Notes under the pieces: model-generated
What the model was told of the DNA's origin: nothing
Database searches by the model: none
The model's input: only the letters and a program-made list of their open reading frames with translations
Translations under genes and position numbers: made by a program
Assembly: GCF_014648875.1 (NCBI RefSeq)
Contig: NZ_BMRY01000014.1
Span: 62,001-126,000 of the forward strand
Reading direction: 5' to 3'
Origin: Streptomyces parvus
GTDB lineage: Bacteria; Actinomycetota; Actinomycetes; Streptomycetales; Streptomycetaceae
DNA: 64,000 bases
Shown: positions 1 through 8,424 of the stretch, piece after piece
Numbering within the stretch: position 1 is the first letter of the stretch
Layout of the letters: each line of letters begins with the position of its first letter

Positions 1-45
1 CATTTCCGTCGATGACCTGTGGCATCGGCGAAGAAAGCAGAAACC

Positions 46-396
46 ATGGCTTCCCTGCTCGATGACGTCAATGCCGCCACCCTGCGGTCGGACGTCCCGG
101 CGTTCCGCCCCGGTGACACCGTCAACGTCCACGTGCGCGTGATCGAGGGCAACCGCTCCCGTATCCAGCAGTTCAAGGGTGTTGTCATCCGCCGCCAGGG
201 CGCGGGCGTCAGCGAGACCTTCACGGTCCGCAAGGTCTCGTTCTCCGTCGGCGTCGAGCGCACCTTCCCGGTGCACAGCCCGATCTTCGAGAAGATCGAG
301 CTCGTCACCCGCGGTGACGTCCGCCGCGCCAAGCTGTACTTCCTCCGTGAGCTGCGCGGCAAGGCCGCGAAGATCAAGGAGAAGCGCGACAACTGA
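46..396 (+). CDS. rplS: 50S ribosomal protein L19
   Basis: Ribosomal protein L19 of the large subunit, located at the 30S-50S interface. The 116-residue product begins MASLLDDVNAATLRS and contains the family core around residues 12-60 (PAFRPGDTVNVHVRV, then FKGVVIRRQG) and a basic C-terminal tail (GKAAKIKEKRDN). The frame is open back to a GTG at 19, but the ATG at 46 gives the usual family length and N-terminus. It lies 66 bp upstream of the first signal peptidase gene. In many bacteria rplS ends the rpsP-rimM-trmD operon, which would lie left of this window. The assignment is certain. Confidence 0.98.
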   Translation: MASLLDDVNAATLRSDVPAFRPGDTVNVHVRVIEGNRSRIQQFKGVVIRRQGAGVSETFTVRKVSFSVGVERTFPVHSPIFEKIELVTRGDVRRAKLYFLRELRGKAAKIKEKRDN

Positions 397-462
397 GCTG
401 TCGCCCGGTCATCCCCCTGCGGGTGACCCGTCCACAGCCTGGCCGGATAAGCTTCGGCCGCG

Positions 463-1233
463 ATGGACACGCAAGCACAGCACTCGGAGCGCGACCGCTC
501 CTCGGAACCCGACGCGGGGTCCGGGGAGGGGTCGCGCTTTTCGCGTACGCGGGCCCGTGTCGCCTCCGTACTGTCCTGGCGGCGGGTGCTCGCCGGGGCG
601 ATCCTGGCCACCGTCGCCCTGCTGCTGTTCAGCTCGTACGTCGTCCAGCCCTTCCTGGTCCCCAGCGGCTCGATGGAGCCGACGCTGCAGGTCGGCGACC
701 GGGTGCTCGTGAACAAGCTGGCGTACCGCTTCGGTGCCGAGCCGCAGCGTGGCGACGTGGTGGTCTTCGACGGCACGGGATCGTTCGTACGGGAGGACCT
801 CGACGCGAACCCGCTGGCCGGGCTGGTGCGCGGGGCGGCGGCCTCCCTCGGGCTCGCGGAGCCCGCCGACACCGACTTCGTGAAGCGGGTGGTGGGCGTG
901 GGCGGCGACCGGGTCGTGTGCTGCGACAAGCAGGGGAGGCTCGCGGTCAACGGCACCGTGGTGGACGAGCCCTATCTGTACCCCGGTGACACCGCTTCCC
1001 GGGTGCCCTTCGACATCGTCGTGTCCGCCGGCACCCTCTGGATGATGGGCGACCACCGCAGCCGCTCCAGCGACTCCCGGGACCGCCTCGGATCGCCCGG
1101 CGGCGGGATGGTGCCCGTCGAGCGGGTGACCGGCCGGGTGGACTGGCTGGGCTGGCCGCCCGCCCGGGTCGGCCCGCTCACCGGGACCGGCGCCTTCGGC
1201 GACGTACGGGCACCTGGCGCGGCGCATGGGTAA
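463..1233 (+). CDS. sipW: type I signal peptidase SipW-like
   Basis: Membrane-bound serine protease that removes signal peptides from exported proteins on the outer face of the membrane. The product has 256 residues: a hydrophilic cytoplasmic N-terminus, one membrane segment near residues 41-62, then the nucleophile motif PSGSMEPT (Ser70), the RGDVVVF box and the general-base motif VKRVVGVGGD (Lys141), and the GDHR box near the C-terminus. No clear C-terminal membrane anchor is visible, unlike SipY and SipZ. It is the first of four tandem paralogues, and its stop overlaps the start of the next by 8 bp, so translation is probably coupled. Streptomyces lividans carries an equivalent sipW-sipX-sipY-sipZ cluster. 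Confidence 0.93.
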   Translation: MDTQAQHSERDRSSEPDAGSGEGSRFSRTRARVASVLSWRRVLAGAILATVALLLFSSYVVQPFLVPSGSMEPTLQVGDRVLVNKLAYRFGAEPQRGDVVVFDGTGSFVREDLDANPLAGLVRGAAASLGLAEPADTDFVKRVVGVGGDRVVCCDKQGRLAVNGTVVDEPYLYPGDTASRVPFDIVVSAGTLWMMGDHRSRSSDSRDRLGSPGGGMVPVERVTGRVDWLGWPPARVGPLTGTGAFGDVRAPGAAHG

Positions 1234-2302
1234 CCGCGGACGCCCGCGCGGCGCGACCGACCCCCGCGCGTCCCTGCCGACCGGGACCAGGCCGACCGCG
1301 CCGCGCTCGCTGCCCACCCGGGCGGAGCGCCGCAGGCTCGCCAACAAGGTCCGGCGCAAGCGCCGCAGGTCCGCGGTGAAGGAGATACCCGTCCTCGTCG
1401 TCGTGGCGCTGCTGATCGCGCTCGTCCTGAAGACGTTCCTGGTCCAGGCGTTCGTCATCCCGTCCGGGTCGATGGAACAGACCATCCGGATCGGCGACCG
1501 GGTGCTCGTCGACAAGCTGACCCCGTGGTTCGGGTCCAAGCCGCAGCGCGGCGACGTCGTGGTCTTCAAGGACCCCGGCGGCTGGCTCCAGCAGGAGAAC
1601 CCCGGCCAGAAGGACGACGCGCCGATCGGCGTCAAGCAGGCCACCGAACTGCTGACCTTCATCGGACTGCTGCCGTCCGACGACGAGCAGGACCTGATCA
1701 AACGGGTCATCGCGGTCGGCGGCGACACCGTGAAGTGCTGCGGCGAGGACGGCCGGGTCACCGTCAACGGCGTACCGCTGGCCGAGACGTACCTCCACCC
1801 CGACGACCGGCCCTCGACCATCTCGTTCGAGGTGAAGGTCCCCGAAGGCCGGCTCTTCGTGATGGGGGATCACCGCTCCGACTCCGCCGACTCCCGCTTC
1901 CACCTCGACGAACCCGACCGGGGCACGGTCGCCGAGGAGGAGGTCGTGGGGCGGGCCGTCGTGATCGCCTGGCCGTTCGGACACTGGAGCACCCTGGAGG
2001 AGCGCGACGCCTTCCGCGCGGTCCCGGACTCGCGCGCATCGAAGGCGGCGGCCGGGGCACCGTCGAATAGTGTGGCACCTCCGGATCGCGACGGAATGAT
2101 CCGGCTCCCGACCCCTGCGGAACTCCCGCTCGTTATGGGAGTGGTGGGCCTGCGTCTGATGGGGCGCGGGCAGTGGCACGTATTGAGGAGTGGATGTGGG
2201 GGATTTGGCGGTCGGCGCACGATCCGGACACGACGAACCCGAGGACCGGCCGGAGCGCGACGAGTCTCCCGCGGGCGGGGCGGCGGTCCCGCCGGAGGGT
2301 GA
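1226..2302 (+). CDS. sipX: type I signal peptidase SipX-like
   Basis: Second signal peptidase paralogue, 358 residues. A long basic N-terminus (many Arg and Lys to residue 50) precedes a single membrane segment near 53-77. The catalytic dyad is present: Ser82 in PSGSMEQT and Lys159 in LIKRVIAVGGD. The GDHRSDSADSR box is also present. After the last conserved box the protein runs on for about 100 residues of low-complexity Pro/Arg/Gly-rich sequence, and the final 107 bp overlap the start of sipY in another frame. That tail has no recognisable domain and may simply be read-through permitted by high GC. The start at 1226 overlaps the sipW stop. Confidence 0.9.
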   Translation: MGNRGRPRGATDPRASLPTGTRPTAPRSLPTRAERRRLANKVRRKRRRSAVKEIPVLVVVALLIALVLKTFLVQAFVIPSGSMEQTIRIGDRVLVDKLTPWFGSKPQRGDVVVFKDPGGWLQQENPGQKDDAPIGVKQATELLTFIGLLPSDDEQDLIKRVIAVGGDTVKCCGEDGRVTVNGVPLAETYLHPDDRPSTISFEVKVPEGRLFVMGDHRSDSADSRFHLDEPDRGTVAEEEVVGRAVVIAWPFGHWSTLEERDAFRAVPDSRASKAAAGAPSNSVAPPDRDGMIRLPTPAELPLVMGVVGLRLMGRGQWHVLRSGCGGFGGRRTIRTRRTRGPAGARRVSRGRGGGPAGG

Positions 2303-3101
2303 GGGCGACGCCCCGGGCGGCGGTGAGCCCCCGAAGGCCAAGAAGCAGCGCTCCTTCTGGGTGGAGCTGCCGCTGCTCATCGGTATCGCTCTGATCCTGG
2401 CGCTGCTGATCAAGACATTCCTGGTCCAGGCGTTCTCGATCCCCTCGGACTCCATGCAGAACACGCTGCAGCGGGGCGACCGGGTGCTGGTCGACAAGCT
2501 GACCCCGTGGTTCGGCTCGGAGCCGGAGCGCGGCGAGGTCGTGGTGTTCCACGACCCGGGCGGCTGGCTGGAGGACACCGCGACCCCGGAGCCCAACGCG
2601 GTGCAGAAGTTCCTGAGCTTCATCGGCCTGATGCCGTCCTCCGAGGAGAAGGACCTGATCAAGCGGGTCGTCGCGGTCGGCGGCGACACCGTGGAGTGCA
2701 AGGAGAACGGCCCGGTCACGGTCAACGGGAAGAGCCTGGACGAGAAGTCGTTCATCTTCCCGGGGAACACCCCGTGCAACGACAAGCCCTTCGGCCCGAT
2801 CAAGGTGCCCGAGGGCCGGATCTTCGTCATGGGCGACCACCGGCAGAACTCCCTGGACTCGCGCTACCACCAGGAGCTCCCGGGACAGGGCACGGTCTCC
2901 AACGACGAAGTCGTCGGCCGCGCCATCGTCGTCGCCTGGCCGCTGGGCCGCTGGGCGACCCTTCCGGTCCCCGACACCTTCGACCAGCCCGGGCTGAACA
3001 CGGCCGTCGCGATGGCGCCGGCGGCACTGGGCGTAGCCGGAGCGGTGCCCCTCGTGTTGTGGCGCCGCCGGAGGCTGACCGCCCGGCGTACCGCCGGGTA
3101 G
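2196..3101 (+). CDS. sipY: type I signal peptidase SipY-like
   Basis: Third signal peptidase paralogue, 301 residues from the GTG at 2196, chosen because GAGGAG at 2185-2190 sits five bases upstream; a GTG at 2190 overlaps that site and is less likely. Domains in order: an acidic Pro/Gly-rich cytoplasmic N-terminus (to about residue 45), a membrane segment near 53-76, Ser86 in PSDSMQNT, Lys156 in LIKRVVAVGGD, the GDHRQNSLDSR box, and a C-terminal hydrophobic anchor followed by WRRRRL. In Streptomyces lividans SipY is known as a major signal peptidase, and such a C-terminal anchor is a Streptomyces peculiarity. It shares long identical blocks with SipX, which suggests a recent duplication. Confidence 0.93.
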   Translation: MGDLAVGARSGHDEPEDRPERDESPAGGAAVPPEGEGDAPGGGEPPKAKKQRSFWVELPLLIGIALILALLIKTFLVQAFSIPSDSMQNTLQRGDRVLVDKLTPWFGSEPERGEVVVFHDPGGWLEDTATPEPNAVQKFLSFIGLMPSSEEKDLIKRVVAVGGDTVECKENGPVTVNGKSLDEKSFIFPGNTPCNDKPFGPIKVPEGRIFVMGDHRQNSLDSRYHQELPGQGTVSNDEVVGRAIVVAWPLGRWATLPVPDTFDQPGLNTAVAMAPAALGVAGAVPLVLWRRRRLTARRTAG

Positions 3102-3151
3102 GGTGCCGACTCGGATCAGCGATTGTCGATCTCCGACGGGGGAGCGCTGGG

Positions 3152-3910
3152 ATGAGCGGTACAGGAAGCAGGAAAGACGGCCGCGGCCGGCTCGGCGCCA
3201 TGGTGTCGGGCCTCGCCGTGGCCGTCGGCTGTGTGCTCTTCCTCGGCGGTTTCGCCTGGGCGGCGGTGGTCTACCAGCCGTACACGATCCCGACCGACTC
3301 CATGGCCCCGACGATGAAACCCGGCGACCGGGTGCTCGCCGAGCGGATAGACGGGGCCGACGTCCGGCGCGGTGACGTGGTGGTCTTCACCGACGAGGTC
3401 TGGGCCGCCACACCGATGGTGAAGCGCGTCGTCGGGATCGGCGGCGACAAGGTGGCCTGCTGCGACAAGGACGGCCGCCTCACCGTCAACGGGACCCCCG
3501 TCGACGAGCCGTACGTCGAGCAGGATCCGACGGCCGCCGGCGGCAAGGCGGCCCCCGCCTCGCCCCAGGAGTTCTCCGCCACCGTGCCGCGGGGCAAGAT
3601 CTTCCTCCTCGGCGACGAACGGGCCACCTCCCTCGACTCCCGGGTCCACCTCCAGGAGGCCGGCCAGGGCTCCGTACCGCTGAGCGCCGTCCAGGCCCGG
3701 GTGGACGCGGTGGCCTGGCCGATGAACGGCATGATCGACCGGCCCTCCTCCTTCGCCGCGCTGCCCGGCGGGGTGTCCGCCGCCGGGCCCCTGCCGCTCC
3801 AGCTGGGAGCGATCCTGGTGGGCGTCGCCCTGATCCTCGGCGGGGCGGTGTACGGGCCCGTGGCGGCGCGCCTGGGCCGCCGGAAGGCGCCTGCCGGAGG
3901 GGCCCGGTGA
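3152..3910 (+). CDS. sipZ: type I signal peptidase SipZ-like
   Basis: Fourth signal peptidase paralogue, 252 residues. The ATG at 3152 follows a GGGGGAG-like site. There is a membrane segment at about 18-40, nucleophile Ser50 in PTDSMAPT, general base Lys91 in MVKRVVGIGGD, a GDERATSLDSR box (Glu in place of the usual His of GDHR) and a C-terminal hydrophobic helix ending in RLGRRKAP. It is the most divergent of the four. It is separated from sipY by 50 bp and its stop overlaps the next gene's GTG, so it probably heads a separate unit with the Nudix and DUF2469 genes, as reported for the S. lividans cluster. Confidence 0.92.
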   Translation: MSGTGSRKDGRGRLGAMVSGLAVAVGCVLFLGGFAWAAVVYQPYTIPTDSMAPTMKPGDRVLAERIDGADVRRGDVVVFTDEVWAATPMVKRVVGIGGDKVACCDKDGRLTVNGTPVDEPYVEQDPTAAGGKAAPASPQEFSATVPRGKIFLLGDERATSLDSRVHLQEAGQGSVPLSAVQARVDAVAWPMNGMIDRPSSFAALPGGVSAAGPLPLQLGAILVGVALILGGAVYGPVAARLGRRKAPAGGAR

Positions 3911-4395
3911 CCTCCGGAGCCCGTAAGGTCGCCCGCGTGGTCCTGCTGGACCCCGACGACCGCGTCCTGCTGCTGCACGGCCATGAGCCGGACGATCCGG
4001 CCGACACCTGGTGGTTCACCCCGGGCGGCGGCCTGGAGGGCGACGAGACCCGGGAGCAGGCGGCCCGCCGGGAGCTGGCCGAGGAGACCGGGATCACGGA
4101 CATCGAGCTGGGCCCGCTCCTCTGGACCCGGATCTGCTCCTTCCCGTTCGACGGGCGGCGCTGGGACCAGGACGAGTGGTACTACCTGGCCCGTACGAAG
4201 CAGACCGCCACCGCCCCGCAGGGCCTCACCGACCTGGAACTGCGCAGCGTCGCCGGTCTGAGGTGGTGGACTTCCGCCGAACTGCTCGCGACGCGTGAGA
4301 CGGTGTACCCGACCAGACTCGCCGAGCTGCTGCGCACGCTCCTCGACGAGGGTCCCCCGCGTGATCCGATGGTTCTGGCCCCCGAAATCGTCTAA
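3907..4395 (+). CDS. Nudix hydrolase
   Basis: Pyrophosphohydrolase of the MutT/Nudix superfamily, 162 residues. The complete Nudix box GX5EX7REUXEEXGU is visible as GGGLEGDETREQAARRELAEE at about residues 38-58, followed by TGI. The flanking strands (WWFTPGG before, WTRICSFPFDG after) are typical. The substrate cannot be told from sequence; members cleave nucleoside diphosphates linked to another moiety. The GTG start at 3907 overlaps the sipZ stop (GTGA), implying translational coupling. Confidence 0.9.
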   Translation: MTSGARKVARVVLLDPDDRVLLLHGHEPDDPADTWWFTPGGGLEGDETREQAARRELAEETGITDIELGPLLWTRICSFPFDGRRWDQDEWYYLARTKQTATAPQGLTDLELRSVAGLRWWTSAELLATRETVYPTRLAELLRTLLDEGPPRDPMVLAPEIV

Positions 4396-4459
4396 TCGTC
4401 CAGGGGTGCCGAAGGCTGACGCACAATGGGGGCACGCACGGCTGAAGGGGAAACATGCC

Positions 4460-4768
4460 ATGAGCGCCGAGGACCTCGAGAAGTACGAGACCGAGATGGA
4501 GCTGAAGCTCTACCGGGAGTACCGCGATGTCGTCGGTCTGTTCAAATATGTGATCGAGACCGAACGGCGCTTCTACCTCACCAACGACTACGAGATGCAG
4601 GTGCACTCCGTCCAGGGTGAGGTTTTCTTCGAGGTGTCCATGGCGGACGCCTGGGTCTGGGACATGTACCGGCCTGCCAGGTTCGTCAAGCAGGTCCGCG
4701 TGCTGACCTTCAAGGACGTCAACATCGAAGAGCTCAACAAGAGCGATCTGGAACTTCCGGGAGGCTGA
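4460..4768 (+). CDS. DUF2469 domain protein
   Basis: A 102-residue acidic protein of the actinobacterial DUF2469 family, recognised by MSAEDLEKYETEMELKLYRE at the start and the conserved block YVIETERRFYLTNDYE. Function is unknown. It is widespread in actinobacteria and usually sits between signal peptidase genes and yraN, as here. The start is the ATG after AAGGGG. It ends at the hairpins at 4776-4799 and 4824-4853. Confidence 0.88.
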   Translation: MSAEDLEKYETEMELKLYREYRDVVGLFKYVIETERRFYLTNDYEMQVHSVQGEVFFEVSMADAWVWDMYRPARFVKQVRVLTFKDVNIEELNKSDLELPGG

Positions 4769-4775
4769 CCCCCGC

Positions 4776-4799
4776 GCGGCCCCATGGAGCCGGGGCCGC
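4776..4799 (+). terminator. hairpin after DUF2469 gene
   Basis: Perfect 8-bp stem (GCGGCCCC with GGGGCCGC) with an 8-base loop, 7 bp after the DUF2469 stop. No T run follows. It probably works together with the stronger hairpin just downstream. Confidence 0.5.
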
Positions 4800-4823
4800 C
4801 GACACGCGCGCTGCAAGGAATAG

Positions 4824-4853
4824 CCCGGTCACCCGTGTGGGTGGCCGGGTTTT
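4824..4853 (+). terminator. intrinsic terminator
   Basis: Stem of 11 bp (CCCGGTCACCC with GGGTGGCCGGG, one G-U pair) around a GTGT loop and followed directly by TTTT. This is the best classical intrinsic terminator in the window and closes the sipZ-Nudix-DUF2469 unit. Confidence 0.8.
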
Positions 4854-4932
4854 CCACATCCGCGGAGTTGTCCACCAAGATCCACATCTTTCGGCGGGCC
4901 GGGTCACAGTCGGTGCCGGAGGTGGTGCCGAT

Positions 4933-5292
4933 ATGAACGCACGGGGGGCACTCGGGCGGTACGGCGAGGATCTGGCGGCGCGGCTGCTGACGGACGCCGG
5001 GATGACGGTGGTCGGGCGGAACTGGCGCTGTCGCGCCGGCGAGGTCGACATCGTGGCCAGGGACGGGGACGCGCTGGTCTTCTGCGAGGTGAAGACCCGC
5101 AGGTCGGACGCGTTCGAACACCCGATGGCCGCGGTCGGCCCGGTCAAGGCGGACCGGCTGCGACGGCTCGCCGGGATCTGGCTGGAGCGGCACGGCGGGC
5201 CGCCGCCCGGCGGGGTCCGCATCGATCTGGTCGGGGTGATCGTGCCCCGGCGCGGGGCCCCGGTCACGGAGCACGCCCGGGGGGTGTCCTGA
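4933..5292 (+). CDS. YraN (UPF0102) endonuclease-like protein
   Basis: UPF0102/YraN protein of 119 residues with the restriction-endonuclease-like fold signature: GRYGEDLAARLL at the start, then RNWRCRAGEVDIVARD, FCEVKTRR. The D-(EV)K arrangement corresponds to the PD-(D/E)XK nuclease core. The cellular role is unproven; a link with processing of recombination or Okazaki-type DNA structures is often assumed. The ATG at 4933 follows GGAGGTGGTG. Its last base overlaps the first base of the comM ATG region, so yraN-comM-dprA form one unit. Confidence 0.88.
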   Translation: MNARGALGRYGEDLAARLLTDAGMTVVGRNWRCRAGEVDIVARDGDALVFCEVKTRRSDAFEHPMAAVGPVKADRLRRLAGIWLERHGGPPPGGVRIDLVGVIVPRRGAPVTEHARGVS

Positions 5293-6914
5293 TGGGCTTC
5301 GCACGCGCGTGTTCCGTGGCGCTGGTCGGCGTCGAGGGTGTGGTGGTGGAGGTCCAGGCGGACCTGGAGCCGGGGGTGGCGGCCTTCACCCTGGTCGGGC
5401 TGCCGGACAAGAGCCTGGTGGAGAGCCGGGACCGGGTGCGGGCGGCCGTCGTGAACTCCGGGGCCGAGTGGCCGCAGAAGAAGCTCACGGTCGGGCTCTC
5501 CCCGGCCTCCGTCCCGAAGAGCGGTTCGGGTTTCGATCTCGCTGTGGCGTGCGCGGTGCTCGGTGCGGCGGAGCGGATCGACCCCGCGATGGTCGCCGAT
5601 GTGGTGATGATCGGCGAACTGGGCCTGGACGGCCGGGTGCGTCCGGTACGGGGCGTGCTGCCCGCGGTCCTCGCGGCGGCCGAAGCGGGGTACGAGCAGG
5701 TCGTCGTCCCCGAGCAGACGGCCGGGGAGGCGGCCCTGGTGCCGGGGGTCTCGGTCCTCGGCGTCCGGAGCCTGCGCCAGCTCATCGCCGTCCTGTGCGA
5801 CGAACCGGTGCCCGAGGAACCCGCCGACGGCCAGGGGCGCCCCGACGCCATGCTTGCCGGGCTCATGATCTCCGGCACCGGCCTCGGTACGGGGCTCGCA
5901 CCGGCCGCCGCGCGGGGCGACGGGCACCGGCCGGACCTGGCGGACGTCGCGGGGCAACTGCGCCCGCGCCTGGCGCTGGAGGTGGCCGCGGCCGGCGGAC
6001 ACCACTTACTCCTCTCGGGCCCGCCGGGCGCGGGCAAGACCATGCTGGCCGAGCGACTGCCCGCGGTCCTGCCGCCGCTGACCCGGCAGGAATCCCTCGA
6101 AGTGACGGCGGTCCACTCCGTGGCGGGCATCCTCCCCCCGGGTGAACCGCTCGTCTCCCGGGCGCCCTACTGCGCCCCGCACCACTCGGCGACCATGCAG
6201 TCCCTGGTGGGCGGCGGCAACGGAATCCCCAGGCCGGGCGCGGTCTCGCTGGCCCACCGGGGCGTGCTCTTCCTCGATGAGGCCCCCGAGTTCTCGGGCA
6301 AGGCCCTGGACGCGCTGCGCCAGCCGCTGGAGTCGGGCCATGTGGTGGTCGCGCGGGCGGCGGGGGTGGTGCGGCTGCCCGCCCGGTTCCTGATGGTCCT
6401 GGCGGCCAATCCGTGCCCCTGCGGCCGTCATACGCTCACGGGCGCGGGCTGCGAGTGCCCGCCCTCGGTGGTCCGCCGCTACCAGGCGCGGCTGTCCGGC
6501 CCCCTGCTCGACCGGGTGGACCTGCGGGTCGAGGTGGAGCCGGTCGACCGCGCGGACCTCCTGGGTCGGGGCGGCCGGGGCGAGTCGACGGAGGCCGTCG
6601 CCGCCCGGGTGCGGGACGCCAGGGCCAGGGCGGCCGAGCGGCTGGCCGGCACCCCGTGGACCACGAACAGCGAGGTCTCGGGCCACGAGCTGCGGACCCG
6701 CCTGCTCGTGGCCCCGGGGGCGCTGGTGGCGGCGGAACGGGACCTGGAACGCGGCATCCTCACGGCGCGCGGCCTGGACCGGGTGCTGAGGGTGGCCTGG
6801 ACAGTGGCGGACCTGCGCGGCGCCGACCGCCCGGACGCCTCGGACGTCGCGGTCGCCCTGGAGCTGCGGACGGGCATCCAGCGCGGGGTGCCGATGGGGG
6901 TGGGGGAGCGGTGA
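5292..6914 (+). CDS. comM: ComM/YifB family AAA+ ATPase
   Basis: YifB/ComM magnesium-chelatase-like AAA+ ATPase, 540 residues. An N-terminal Lon-like/ChlI domain (residues 1-170; VGLPDKSLVESRDRVRAA) is followed by the ATPase core with Walker A GPPGAGKT at 243-250, Walker B LFLDEAPEF, a Cys-rich CPCGRHTLTGAGCECP region and a C-terminal Mg-chelatase domain. In naturally transformable bacteria ComM is a branch-migration helicase used in chromosomal transformation. Codon 239 (6006-6008) is TTA, the codon read only by the developmental bldA tRNA in Streptomyces; such codons are very rare at this GC. The ATG overlaps yraN and the stop overlaps the dprA start. Confidence 0.93.
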   Translation: MGFARACSVALVGVEGVVVEVQADLEPGVAAFTLVGLPDKSLVESRDRVRAAVVNSGAEWPQKKLTVGLSPASVPKSGSGFDLAVACAVLGAAERIDPAMVADVVMIGELGLDGRVRPVRGVLPAVLAAAEAGYEQVVVPEQTAGEAALVPGVSVLGVRSLRQLIAVLCDEPVPEEPADGQGRPDAMLAGLMISGTGLGTGLAPAAARGDGHRPDLADVAGQLRPRLALEVAAAGGHHLLLSGPPGAGKTMLAERLPAVLPPLTRQESLEVTAVHSVAGILPPGEPLVSRAPYCAPHHSATMQSLVGGGNGIPRPGAVSLAHRGVLFLDEAPEFSGKALDALRQPLESGHVVVARAAGVVRLPARFLMVLAANPCPCGRHTLTGAGCECPPSVVRRYQARLSGPLLDRVDLRVEVEPVDRADLLGRGGRGESTEAVAARVRDARARAAERLAGTPWTTNSEVSGHELRTRLLVAPGALVAAERDLERGILTARGLDRVLRVAWTVADLRGADRPDASDVAVALELRTGIQRGVPMGVGER

Positions 6915-8170
6915 CCGGCGTGACGGGGGAGCGGGAGCACGGCCTCTTCCCGGCACATGGCCCCGGCCGGGAGCGTGACGGGGGCCGGGGTCGCGGACCG
7001 GAGTCGAGGGGCCAGGAGCGCGAGGCTCAGCGGTTGGCCAGGGCCGCGTTGACGCGGGTGCTGGAGCCGGGGGACGAGCGTGCCGGGCGGTGGCTGCGGC
7101 TCACCGGTCCGGTCGAGCTGATACGGAGGCTCACCGTCGAGGACGGCTCCGCCGAGAGGCTGCCGGGCATGACCGCCGCCCGTCTCGGGGGCTACCGGCT
7201 GCGGGCGGCCGCCGCGGAGCCGAGGCGGGACCTGGCCGCGGTCGAAGAGGTGGGCGGGCGCTTCGTCTGCCCGGGCGACCGGGAGTGGCCGAGCCAGCTG
7301 GACGACCTCGGCGACGCCCGGCCCGTCGGGCTCTGGGTGCGGGGGCGGCCCGACCTGCGGCTGTGGTCCCTGCGCTCGGTCGCGGTGGTCGGCGCCAGGG
7401 CCTGCACCCCGTACGGGGCGCACATGGCGGCCACCCTCGGCTCCGGGCTCGCCGAACGCGGCTGGGTGGTGGTGTCGGGGGCGGCGTTCGGAGTGGACGG
7501 GGCCGCCCATCGGGGTGCGCTCGCCGCGGGCGGGGCGACGACGGCGGTGCTGGCGTGCGGTGTCGACGTACCCTACCCGCGCGGGCACGCCGAGTTGCTC
7601 GGACGCATGGCCGAACAAGGGCTCGTCGTCGCCGAGTTACCGCCGTCCGCCCACCCCACCCGCAGCCGGTTCATCCTGCGCAACCGCGTCATCGCGGCGC
7701 TGACCAGGGGCACGGTCGTGGTCGAGGCCGAATACCGTAGCGGTTCGCTGGTCACCGCCCGCCAGGCACAACGGCTCGGCCGCTTCTCGATGGGAGTGCC
7801 CGGGCCGGCCACCAGTGGGCTTTCGGCAGGGGTGCACGAACTGTTGCGCGGCGAGGGCGTGCTCGTCACCGACGCGGACGAGGTCGTCGAACTGGTCGGG
7901 GACATCGGCGACCTCCCGCCGGTCCGCCGCGGCCCCGTGCTGCCCAGGGACCACCTGGACGCGGTCACCGCACGGGTCCTCGACGCGCTCCCGTACCACG
8001 GGGTCACCCACCCCCGTGACCTCGCACGCACCGCGGGGATCTCGGCCGACGAAACGCTCGGTCGACTGTACGAACTCCACTCACTGGGGTTCGTCGAACG
8101 CGAAGGCGACGGCTGGCGGTTGACGCTTCCTTCGGCACGCAACGACGACGCGCGGCGAGGCGGTACTTGA
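6911..8170 (+). CDS. dprA: DNA-processing protein DprA
   Basis: DprA/Smf, 419 residues, a single-strand-DNA-binding RecA loader needed for natural transformation. After a variable N-terminal domain (helix-hairpin-helix-like, residues 35-110) comes the Rossmann-like core with SVAVVGARACTPYG, VVSGAAFGVDGAAHRGAL, the arginine-rich TRSRFILRNRVIAALT and VVVEAEYRSGSLVTA. The C-terminus has a winged-helix domain (YHGVTHPRDLARTAGISADE). Codon 243 (7637-7639) is TTA. The GTG at 6911 overlaps the comM stop. Streptomyces is not known for natural competence, so the role is probably in recombination. Confidence 0.93.
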   Translation: MTGVTGEREHGLFPAHGPGRERDGGRGRGPESRGQEREAQRLARAALTRVLEPGDERAGRWLRLTGPVELIRRLTVEDGSAERLPGMTAARLGGYRLRAAAAEPRRDLAAVEEVGGRFVCPGDREWPSQLDDLGDARPVGLWVRGRPDLRLWSLRSVAVVGARACTPYGAHMAATLGSGLAERGWVVVSGAAFGVDGAAHRGALAAGGATTAVLACGVDVPYPRGHAELLGRMAEQGLVVAELPPSAHPTRSRFILRNRVIAALTRGTVVVEAEYRSGSLVTARQAQRLGRFSMGVPGPATSGLSAGVHELLRGEGVLVTDADEVVELVGDIGDLPPVRRGPVLPRDHLDAVTARVLDALPYHGVTHPRDLARTAGISADETLGRLYELHSLGFVEREGDGWRLTLPSARNDDARRGGT

Positions 8171-8424
8171 CCTGGAGCATTCGGGTGAAAAGGTAAGGCC
8201 GGTGACCTCGCACGATCGATCGGTGACCTGTCCGGGACCCGCGCCAACGGCGACGGCCCCGGTCCCGGGCGGGCGCGGACGACGCAAGGGGCGACAGGCA
8301 ATCGCGCGGCGGGGAACTCCCGTCCTGCGCGGACTGCGACGCCGCAGTCACGCTACGCTCACAAGGATTCCGCTTCAGACACAAGTCCCCCAGCACTTCA
8401 CGGCAGAACGGCTCAAGGCACCAC

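Noticed and set aside
397..462. Hairpin between rplS and sipW
   Set aside because: Short, mismatched arms and no T run; not convincing as a terminator.
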